In this document: piece by piece, positions 35,049 through 41,110 of the stretch
Position numbering within the stretch: position 1 is the first letter of the stretch
Layout: each line of letters starts with the position of its first letter
Source of the DNA: Virgibacillus dokdonensis
GTDB lineage: Bacteria > Bacillota > Bacilli > Bacillales > Amphibacillaceae
Direction: 5' to 3'
Assembly (NCBI RefSeq): GCF_900166595.1
Contig: NZ_LT745762.1
Location: 277,130-318,239, forward strand
Length of the DNA stretch: 41,110 nucleotides
Notes under the pieces: model-generated
The model's input: only the letters and a program-made list of their open reading frames with translations
What the model was told of the DNA's origin: nothing
Database searches by the model: none
Made by a program: the position numbers and the translations under genes

Positions 35049-35128
35049 CTAATTAAATATAAAAACTAAAACAAAAGCAACAATAGCAACAATGACCAAA
35101 ACTGTATATTTCTCTAAATTCTATTCAT
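35049..35128 (-). pseudogene. Frameshifted hydrophobic mini-ORF upstream of the precursor
   Basis: A perfect AAGGAGG with 6-base spacing leads to an ATG at 35128, but that frame stops after four codons (MNRI). One frame over, 35120-35049 encodes NLEKYTVLVIVAIVAF then VLVFIFN, a single membrane helix. Its stop codon overlaps the ribosome binding site of the precursor gene. A one-base change in AGAATTTA would give a 26-residue membrane peptide coupled to the precursor. Either a recent frameshift, a sequencing slip or a decayed small gene. Confidence 0.4.
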
Positions 35129-35170
35129 GAATCGCCTCCTTTATAGTTAAATAATGTAGGCATTCTTTGC

Positions 35171-35262
35171 ACTATAGGAAGTATAAAATTTTTAGCGTTT
35201 ATCGTATAAGAAGAACAAAGGCTTTCGCTATAAGACTTGGCATCAAGCCAAGTTTTTTTCTA
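35171..35262 (+). repeat. Family-1 dispersed repeat, full length
   Basis: ACTATAGGAAGTATAAAATT, GTTTATCGTATAAG, AAGAACAAAGGCTTTCGC and TTGGCATCAAGCCAAG followed by TTTTTTTCTA. Lies upstream of the precursor cluster. Confidence 0.8.
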
Positions 35263-35390
35263 TTCTAAGGTGAATATAATGAAATTTTGAGAGATGACTT
35301 ATTTTTATCCTATACGAACCCACCATGACTAGCATGGAGTGAACCACCATTTAGTATGAAAATGGATTTCTAGCTAAGAAGATGTTTTTT

Positions 35391-35477
35391 TATACAAAAG
35401 TATAAAATTTTAGGGTTTATAGCATAAGAAAAACTAAAAGCTTTTGCTAAAGACTTGGGGTAAGCTAAGTTTTTCTA
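35391..35477 (+). repeat. Family-1 dispersed repeat, near full length
   Basis: TATACAAAAGTATAAAATTT, TAGGGTTTATAGCATAAG, AAAAACTAAAAGC, and CTTGGGGTAAGCTAAG before TTTTTCTAAA. The end hairpin is weakened. Same orientation as its neighbour 130 bases upstream. Confidence 0.7.
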
Positions 35478-36005
35478 AAATCACAAGTAGCTAGTCAAAC
35501 TTAGTTAATAGGATATTCTTGGTAGGCTGAACGAAGGTGGATTATTTTATGTGTTAATTAATTCATAAAACAACTTGTCATAATATTAAGACTTATACGC
35601 TGCGATTACAAGTGCTATAAGTCCTGTTAAAAAAGCGGAAAAATCCCAATAATAGGTAAATGTTATTAAACGAAAAGGACTAGTCTGTCATTTATAAAGG
35701 GTGCTGGGGTTTCCGTTTTACACAATATTGACTAGGAAAATGATATAGCAAACTGGTCCTCCTCACTGGTATCTTAGCTTAAAAGTAAATATATCCGCTT
35801 TTTTCTCCATATAGATAGGCTGAAAGTTTAGATATCACTTTAAAAATGTCACAAAATGTTCTAAAATAATAGTAGTTACCAAAATGTTTTCATAATTTAA
35901 AAAAGTGCTTCCTTTTATTTCGAGTTTAGATTTATAGAAGGTAAACTGAAGTAAACAGCAGGCTGTTTGTAACCGATACCTTAAAACATAAGGAGTGGAT
36001 GATAC
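35478..36005. other. Gene-free leader region of acsA
   Basis: No coding region. AAACAGC (35953-35959) and its exact complement GCTGTTT (35962-35968) form a small inverted repeat about 38 bases before the acsA start. Nothing else recognised. Confidence 0.35.
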
Positions 36006-37721
36006 GTGGAAATGAAAAAAATCTCTCCTAGAGAGGGAAATCATAATTTAAAAGATTATAATCGTATGAAAGAATCGTTTACTTGGGAGAGCATAAAAGC
36101 GAATTTTTCCTGGTTTGAAACAGGGAAGGTAAATATGGCTTATGAAGCTGTTGATCGTCATGCTGATAACCCAAATAAAAGCAATCAGACTGCACTTTTA
36201 TTTTCATCACCGGACCGTGAGGAGAAGCTGACATTTAATGATCTACGTCATGAGAGTAATAAATTTGCAAATGTATTACGGAAATATGGAATAAAAAAAG
36301 GAGATCGTGTATTTTTATTTATGCCGAGAACGCCAGAGTTTTATGCTGCTTTCTTTGGTATCTTAAAAGTTGGTGCCATTGCAGGACCATTATTTGAAGC
36401 ATTTATGGAGCAGGCAGTTAGAGATCGTCTTCAAGATAGTGAGGCGAAAATGCTGATTACAACGCCTGATTTATTGGGGCGCGTACCACAAGCTGATTTA
36501 CCAGCACTTGAGAAAATTGTTTTAGTTGGCAATTACAAGGAGAAAGTTGAATCATACATTCATTATCACGAGGAAATGAAAGCCGCTAGCGATCAAACAG
36601 AAATGGAATGGGTTGATCTAGAGGATGGTATGCTGCTTCATTATACCTCTGGATCTACTGGAAAACCAAAAGGGGTCTATCACGTGCATCACGCAATGAT
36701 ACAGCACTATGCAACGGGCGATTGGGTGTTGGATTTAAAGGAGGACGATATTTACTGGTGTACTGCTGATCCTGGTTGGGTGACAGGCACAAGTTATGGC
36801 ATTTTTGCTCCTTGGCTTCATGGCGTGACGAATGTCGTTCGTGGTGGTAGGTTTACGCCTGATGATTGGTACCATACACTTGAAAAAAATAGCGTTTCGG
36901 TATGGTATACAGCACCAACTGCATTACGTAAGCTCGTTAGTGCGGGTAAGGAGACAGTTGAAAAATATGATCTTTCTGCATTACGTCATATCTTGAGTGT
37001 TGGTGAACCTTTAAACCCAGAAGTAATTTCATGGGGATTGAAGGCCTTTCATCTTCGTATTCACGATACATGGTGGATGACAGAAACGGGAGCACATATT
37101 ATTGTGAACTTCCCATCTATGGAAATAAGGCCTGGTTCAATGGGAAAACCGCTACCAGGAATTGAAGCATCCATTGTTGATAATGAAGGAAATGAATTAG
37201 CCCCGTATCAAATGGGGAATTTAGCCATTAAAATAGGCTGGCCATCGATGATGCGCGCCATTTGGAATAACCCTGGAAAGTTTGAAAGCTATTTTATCCA
37301 AGATTGGTACGTGTCTGGCGATAGTGCTTATAAAGACGAAGATGGTTATTTTTGGTTTCAGGGTCGTTTAGACGATGTCATTAATACATCGGGAGAACGA
37401 GTAGGCCCATTTGAAGTAGAAAGTAAGCTCATTGAGCACCCAGCTGTTGCAGAAGCTGGTGTAATCGGCAAACCGCATCCAGAACGAGGAGAAATTGTTA
37501 AAGCCTTTATTACATTAAATGAAGGTTATAAGGATTCAGAAGCTTTGCGACAAGAAATAAGGCAGTTTGTGAAAACAGGTTTAAGCGCACATGCTGCTCC
37601 TCGTGAGTTAGAAGTAAAAGATTCTATTCCGAAAACGCGGAGTGGAAAGATCATGCGGCGTTTATTAAAATCCTGGGAACTCGGATTGCCAACAGGCGAT
37701 ACATCTACATTAGAAGAATAA
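36006..37721 (+). CDS. acsA: Acetyl-CoA synthetase
   Basis: Activates acetate with ATP and CoA to acetyl-CoA through an acetyl-adenylate. The 571-aa protein matches B. subtilis AcsA along its length. Motifs are the AMP-binding loop YTSGSTGKPKG, YWCTADPGWVTGTSYGIF, the adenylate-binding DTWWMTETG, GERVGPFEVE, and the C-terminal PKTRSGKIMRR. The lysine of that last motif is the site acetylated to switch off these enzymes (AcuA in B. subtilis). Start is GTG behind AAGGAG at 10-base spacing; an ATG two codons on is too far. No acu genes adjoin, unlike B. subtilis, where acuABC is divergent from acsA. Own terminator follows. Confidence 0.94.
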   Translation: MEMKKISPREGNHNLKDYNRMKESFTWESIKANFSWFETGKVNMAYEAVDRHADNPNKSNQTALLFSSPDREEKLTFNDLRHESNKFANVLRKYGIKKGDRVFLFMPRTPEFYAAFFGILKVGAIAGPLFEAFMEQAVRDRLQDSEAKMLITTPDLLGRVPQADLPALEKIVLVGNYKEKVESYIHYHEEMKAASDQTEMEWVDLEDGMLLHYTSGSTGKPKGVYHVHHAMIQHYATGDWVLDLKEDDIYWCTADPGWVTGTSYGIFAPWLHGVTNVVRGGRFTPDDWYHTLEKNSVSVWYTAPTALRKLVSAGKETVEKYDLSALRHILSVGEPLNPEVISWGLKAFHLRIHDTWWMTETGAHIIVNFPSMEIRPGSMGKPLPGIEASIVDNEGNELAPYQMGNLAIKIGWPSMMRAIWNNPGKFESYFIQDWYVSGDSAYKDEDGYFWFQGRLDDVINTSGERVGPFEVESKLIEHPAVAEAGVIGKPHPERGEIVKAFITLNEGYKDSEALRQEIRQFVKTGLSAHAAPRELEVKDSIPKTRSGKIMRRLLKSWELGLPTGDTSTLEE

Positions 37722-37729
37722 GAGGTAAC

Positions 37730-37765
37730 AAAACTGGTTATCCCACAGTTGGATGACCAGTTTTT
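37730..37765 (+). terminator. Terminator of acsA
   Basis: AAAACTGGTTATCC pairs with GGATGACCAGTTTT around CACAGTT, then a TTTTA tail, 9 bases after the stop codon. Confidence 0.88.
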
Positions 37766-37792
37766 ATCGCGCTTGGAAAAAGGAGGGATTTG

Positions 37793-38656
37793 ATGTTATA
37801 TCGTGTCATCCAAAAATTTGGATTAGATGTATTACAATGGAATGAGGTTGACGACTCACATAGCTCAACCGTCTATCAATGTACTTTGTTACATGGTGAA
37901 AATGTTTATTTAAAAATTCCTTTTACAAAGTTGAAGTTCCAACGTGAGTTATCAGCTTATGAAATTTTACAAGGAAGTGTTCCAATTCCTTATTTGATAA
38001 ATTATTGGTCGGGTGATGAGGAGTGTCCTGGTGCTTTTTTAATATCTGCATTAAAAGGAAAACCTTTAACAGCGAAGACAACACCAACGGTAGCTTACCA
38101 AGTTGGGACGCTTCATGCTAAAATGCACTCAGTTACTCCTCCTACGAACGGTGATTTCATAGGTATAAACAACGAATTTGACAACTGGTCTAACTTTATT
38201 GAACGTCAGTTTCAAAGTTTCGCTGCAGATGTAAGAGATATTTTGGATGAACGATTATACGAAAAAGCTATTGAAAAATATAAAAAGATGAAACAACAAT
38301 TGCCATCTCCAGATGGTCCAAGTTTTGTACATATGGATTTTCGCCCAGCAAATATCATTGTTCATGATGGTAGCGTTTCAGGAGTAATAGATTTTGAAAG
38401 TGCAAGGTTTGGCTCAACAGAAATAGATTTTACTAAGCTGTATCGCGATATTTTAAGTTTGGATAGTAGTTTGTATCAAGCATACAAAGATGGCTATAAC
38501 AGTATTCGACCACTAATTAACTTAGAGGAAGTATTACCTTTTTATCGATTTACGGATGCTTTTAATAGTATCGGTTGGTGTAAACGTAGAGGAGTGGAAA
38601 AAAACGCTCTGTTTTTAGAGGAAAACATAGCTAGATTAAAAAAGTGGGTACTATAA
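37793..38656 (+). CDS. Aminoglycoside phosphotransferase-like kinase (APH family)
   Basis: A 287-aa small-molecule kinase of the APH/choline-kinase fold. Visible are the catalytic loop FVHMDFRPANIIV (Asp in HxD, then Asn) and the metal-binding GVIDFES. The N-lobe lysine is in VYLKIPF. Substrate is not predictable; many such proteins act on sugars, amino-sugars or antibiotics. The ATG at 37793 is behind AGGAGGG. The next gene is 130 bases downstream on the same strand, so an operon is possible but not certain. Confidence 0.8.
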   Translation: MLYRVIQKFGLDVLQWNEVDDSHSSTVYQCTLLHGENVYLKIPFTKLKFQRELSAYEILQGSVPIPYLINYWSGDEECPGAFLISALKGKPLTAKTTPTVAYQVGTLHAKMHSVTPPTNGDFIGINNEFDNWSNFIERQFQSFAADVRDILDERLYEKAIEKYKKMKQQLPSPDGPSFVHMDFRPANIIVHDGSVSGVIDFESARFGSTEIDFTKLYRDILSLDSSLYQAYKDGYNSIRPLINLEEVLPFYRFTDAFNSIGWCKRRGVEKNALFLEENIARLKKWVL

Positions 38657-38789
38657 AAAGCAAGCAAATTATTGATCTATTAAGCTCGAAACCAAGAATT
38701 ACAGAATTTTGTTTGATACTATGGAAAAAAAGAAGATAGAAGTTTGAATGTAGATATTTATATTGATTTACAAGTAGAAGGTGAACCAT

Positions 38790-39353
38790 TTGTTAGCAAC
38801 GAAACAAGATATTATGAACGCTATTGGGCAAGACGTTGAAATGATGACGGTATTAAAAGCAGTTATGTCACTTGATTTACCAGATTGCTGGGTATGTGCT
38901 GGTTTTGTAAGGACGAAAATTTGGGATACATTGCATGGAATAGAAAAGACACCACTTCCTGATATTGATGTCATTTATTTTAATCATCAACACACGGCAG
39001 AATATATAGATAAACAATTAGAAGAGAAACTTCATCATATTTTGCCTGCTCTTCCATGGTCGGTGAAAAACCAAACAAGAATGCATACTAGAAATCACGT
39101 TCCACCATATCTTTCATCCGAAGATGCTATCGCAAAGTTTCCAGAAACTGCAACTGCATTAGGGGTAAGACTAGATCAGCATGAAAATGTTATTTTAACA
39201 GCCCCACATGGCATAGAAGATGTTCTTCAGTTAGAAGTAAAACCGACTCCGTATTTTTTGCAAAACGAGAAAAGAATGCAAATCTATCGACAAAGAGTAA
39301 GTAAGAAGAATTGGCAATCTACGTGGAAGAAGCTAAAGATTTATGTAACATAA
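38790..39353 (+). CDS. Nucleotidyltransferase-fold protein (DUF925/NTP_transf_6 type)
   Basis: A 187-aa protein resembling the DUF925 family. WVCAGFVRTKIWD is the usual G(S/F)-R/N loop of the nucleotidyltransferase fold and PLPDIDVIYFN carries the acidic metal-binding pair. Conserved PWSVKNQTRMHTRNHVPPY and FPETATALGVRL follow. Biochemical role is unknown. I favour the TTG at 38790 because AAGGTGA lies 5 bases before it; a GTG at 38781 has no site. Single gene or second after the APH-like kinase. Confidence 0.75.
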   Translation: MLATKQDIMNAIGQDVEMMTVLKAVMSLDLPDCWVCAGFVRTKIWDTLHGIEKTPLPDIDVIYFNHQHTAEYIDKQLEEKLHHILPALPWSVKNQTRMHTRNHVPPYLSSEDAIAKFPETATALGVRLDQHENVILTAPHGIEDVLQLEVKPTPYFLQNEKRMQIYRQRVSKKNWQSTWKKLKIYVT

Positions 39354-39466
39354 AAACAATAGAAGCCCCTTTTATTTCGCATCTTGTGCTTATCTGTTAC
39401 ATTACATATAGGGGTATTTTATGATATATAACTACTTAATCGATAATGAAGCAAGGAGAGGAAACA

Positions 39467-40075
39467 ATGTCAAAGGAATTTTGGGATGAAAGTTTCTCAG
39501 AAAATGAGTTTGTGTATGGCAAAACAGCAAATGCGTTTATTCGTTCCATGAATGAGATGCTTGCAGCAGGTTTGAAAGTAGCCTGTTTTGCAGAAGGGGA
39601 AGGTAGAAATGCGGTATATTTAGCAGAATGTGGGCATCATGTAACAGCATATGATCAATCCACGGTAGGGCTTAAAAAAACAACCCAACTAGCTCAAGAA
39701 AAAGATGTAGCTGTTCAAACCGTAGTTAAAGACCTTACCACAGAAAGCGTACCTGTGCAACAATATGACGCTGCTTTTATGGTGTTTGGGCATGTTCCTA
39801 GAGAAAAGCAAGTCTTTTTTATTAATAATATGTTGAACTCGCTCAAAACGGGTGGCTATCTCCTATTCGAAGTTTACTCGGAGGATCAATTAGCATATAA
39901 AAGTGGAGGGCCAAAGGAGAAATCGATGTTATATCGTCCTGTAGATATGTTGAACTGGTTAGATGGTCATAAATGGATTCATTTTTATTATGGAGAGGCC
40001 GAACGACATGAAGGAAAGAGACACTCAGGTCTGTGCCATGTTGTGCAAGTAGCCGTTCAGAAAACAGCTCGGTAG
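39467..40075 (+). CDS. Class I SAM-dependent methyltransferase
   Basis: A 202-aa methyltransferase of the TehB-like group. The SAM-binding motif I is VACFAEGEGRNAVYLAECGH (about 40-58) and motif II TAYDQS; VFGHVPREKQ and LKTGGYLLFEVYSED are the later strands. FWDESFSENEFVYGKTAN is the family's usual opening. Substrate unknown; TehB relatives methylate tellurite and other ions, but that should not be assumed. The ATG at 39467 is behind AAGGAGAGG. Own terminator. Confidence 0.85.
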   Translation: MSKEFWDESFSENEFVYGKTANAFIRSMNEMLAAGLKVACFAEGEGRNAVYLAECGHHVTAYDQSTVGLKKTTQLAQEKDVAVQTVVKDLTTESVPVQQYDAAFMVFGHVPREKQVFFINNMLNSLKTGGYLLFEVYSEDQLAYKSGGPKEKSMLYRPVDMLNWLDGHKWIHFYYGEAERHEGKRHSGLCHVVQVAVQKTAR

Positions 40076-40089
40076 GTTGGTGAGGGTTA

Positions 40090-40124
40090 ATGGATAACAC
40101 ACTGACTGAGCTTGTGTTATCCAT
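40090..40124 (+). terminator. Terminator of the methyltransferase gene
   Basis: ATGGATAACACA pairs perfectly (12 bp) with TGTGTTATCCAT around CTGACTGAGCT, followed by GTGTTATTTCC. Confidence 0.8.
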
Positions 40125-40195
40125 GTGTTATTTCCTTTGCTTCAACGATAGAAAAGCTGGAATTTTAGGTTTTATTCCGAATACTGTAGTAAAAT

Positions 40196-40258
40196 TACTC
40201 CTTCAAGATAAGTCTAAGAGGACGATAAAAGAAACTAAGTTCCTAGGATATTTAGATC
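40196..40258 (+). repeat. Degenerate family-3 repeat segment
   Basis: ACTCCTTCAAGATAAGTCTAA and ACTAAGTTCCTAGGATATTTAG are similar to 1207-1255. The terminal hairpin is absent. Confidence 0.35.
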
Positions 40259-40261
40259 ACC

Positions 40262-40294
40262 GCTATACTATAGCAAAGGGTAAAATTTTTTAGG
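40262..40294 (+). repeat. Family-1 dispersed repeat, 5' half at an IS30 junction
   Basis: ACTATAGCAAAGGGTAAAAT then TTTTTAGG, the first third of the family-1 consensus. It is cut at 40294/40295, where the IS30 element begins. Confidence 0.65.
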
Positions 40295-41110
40295 ATTTGA
40301 TTTGTCAAATTAAGCGAGACAACATGCTTTTATCAAAATCCTGACCGACATAATCTATGAAACACTCCATTGGTGTTTTGTATTTCAATGATTTCCTTGG
40401 TATGTTATTCCGTCGGAGTGCAACCTCAGAAATATACTCTTGTGACACAGGATTAAAGTCCATTTCTTTTGGTAGCCCATTCTTTCTCAGAAGACCGTTG
40501 GAATGCTCATTTAGCCCCCTTTGGGATGGCGTTCCAGGATCTGCAAAATAAATATCAACATCTTGTTCATTGCTGATGGATTTCCAATTGGAAAACTCTT
40601 TCCCGCAGTCAAAGATAATGGACTTAAATAAGTGTTTTGGTAATCGCTCAAACCATTGATTGAGCGATGTTTCAATATTGGTTGCCTGTCTACCAGCTGG
40701 TTTAATTGCGATGATGCATTTTGTTAAACGCTCAACAAGCGTGATGACAGCGCTCTTGTGATGACGTCCCACAATGGTATCTCCTTCTAGATGACCAAAT
40801 TCTTTCTTGTAATTTGGGTGATCGTGATCACGATCAAGGATGGTGCGGCGAAATTTTTGTTTTCCTCTTCTTTCCTGGTGACCATTTGGTTTGCGTTTGC
40901 CTTGCATAGGTAAATCATTTTGGTTAAATTCGCCTGATGAAAAATTTCGATAAAGCGTGCGCATGCTGCAGGAGATAGTCTTTTCGTTTCGTCCGATTAT
41001 TACATCAGGCGTCCAGCCATCGCGGACTTTTTCATGAATATAGGCTTTTTCGTTAGGTGTTAATTGAATCTTTTTACGACCACATGTCGCTTTATTCGCT
41101 TGATATTGTA
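40295..41110 (-). mobile_element. IS30-family insertion sequence (5' part beyond window)
   Basis: Right end at 40295 (ATTTGATTTGTC), defined by divergence from the inverted copy at 1-248. The transposase reads leftward. The left end of the element is outside the window. Confidence 0.88.
40305..41108 (-). CDS. IS30-family transposase (N-terminus outside window)
   Basis: An open frame of 267 codons before the stop at 40305, running to the window edge. The visible N-terminal part (ATCGRKKIQLTPNEKAYIHE, DGWTPDVIIGR) is the helix-turn-helix linker. The catalytic DDE residues are visible: Asp in HLEGDTIVG, Asp in IIFDCGKEFSNW and Glu in RGLNEHSNGLL. FADPGTPSQRG precedes the glutamate, as is usual in IS30. 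An internal ATG at 40964 is not the true start, because family-like sequence continues upstream in frame. The last 78 residues match the fragment at 2-238. Confidence 0.92.
   Translation of the reverse strand, partial: QYQANKATCGRKKIQLTPNEKAYIHEKVRDGWTPDVIIGRNEKTISCSMRTLYRNFSSGEFNQNDLPMQGKRKPNGHQERRGKQKFRRTILDRDHDHPNYKKEFGHLEGDTIVGRHHKSAVITLVERLTKCIIAIKPAGRQATNIETSLNQWFERLPKHLFKSIIFDCGKEFSNWKSISNEQDVDIYFADPGTPSQRGLNEHSNGLLRKNGLPKEMDFNPVSQEYISEVALRRNNIPRKSLKYKTPMECFIDYVGQDFDKSMLSRLI

Overview
The window reads as a low-GC Firmicute chromosome of the family Bacillaceae. Ribosome binding sites are strong (AAGGAGG types), TTG and GTG starts are common, and many proteins look like close relatives of Bacillus subtilis ones: ProC, Dgk/Dck, GlvR/GlvC/GlvA, AppDFABC, BioB, AcsA, TenA. 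The abundance of short dispersed repeats fits the Virgibacillus/Oceanobacillus group, but that placement is inference. Both window edges lie inside copies of the same IS30-family insertion sequence in opposite orientation, so the window is an IS-bounded 40 kb segment or a contig that ends in a repeat.

Layout. 1-3.1 kb: IS30 end, proC, the dck/dgk deoxynucleoside kinase pair and tRNA-Arg(CCT). 3.5-9.7 kb: a small membrane protein, then a maltose-type phosphotransferase locus (glvR regulator, pentapeptide-repeat protein, PTS EIICB, NAD/Mn-dependent 6-phospho-alpha-glucosidase). 9.8-11.4 kb: a TetR regulator and a metallo-beta-lactamase-fold hydrolase read from a promoter that overlaps a 28-bp perfect palindrome. 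11.7-13.5 kb: two tandem lipoprotein peptidoglycan enzymes (amidase_3; VanY carboxypeptidase). 14.2-17.0 kb: a response regulator/sensor kinase/exported protein operon. 17.4-18.3 kb: tenA under a TPP riboswitch. 18.5-25 kb: cutC and a complete appDFABC peptide ABC importer. 25.4-31 kb: an old-yellow-enzyme family reductase, an HD hydrolase, a wrecked MFS transporter, bioB with a BirA operator over its promoter, and a dicarboxylate/amino-acid symporter.

31-35.2 kb is the most distinctive region. A minus-strand cluster encodes a secreted, cysteine-free, Ala/Gly-rich 113-aa precursor, a DUF5819-like membrane-anchored protein, an HTTM (SdpB-like) multi-pass membrane protein, a DCC-family thiol-disulfide oxidoreductase-like protein and, beyond a repeat, a membrane transglutaminase-like protein. 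The layout resembles the B. subtilis SdpABC antimicrobial-peptide system but with a different precursor. A 13-bp hairpin follows the precursor gene, and a frameshifted hydrophobic mini-ORF precedes it. 36-40 kb: acsA, an APH-like kinase, a DUF925 nucleotidyltransferase and a methyltransferase.

At least three dispersed repeat families lie between genes. The commonest, about 93 bp and ending in a CTTGGCGATAAGCCAAG hairpin, occurs about a dozen times whole or in part. It truncates the MFS pseudogene, touches the tetR promoter, lies just upstream of glvC and adjoins both IS30 copies. No CRISPR array, prophage or rRNA was seen.
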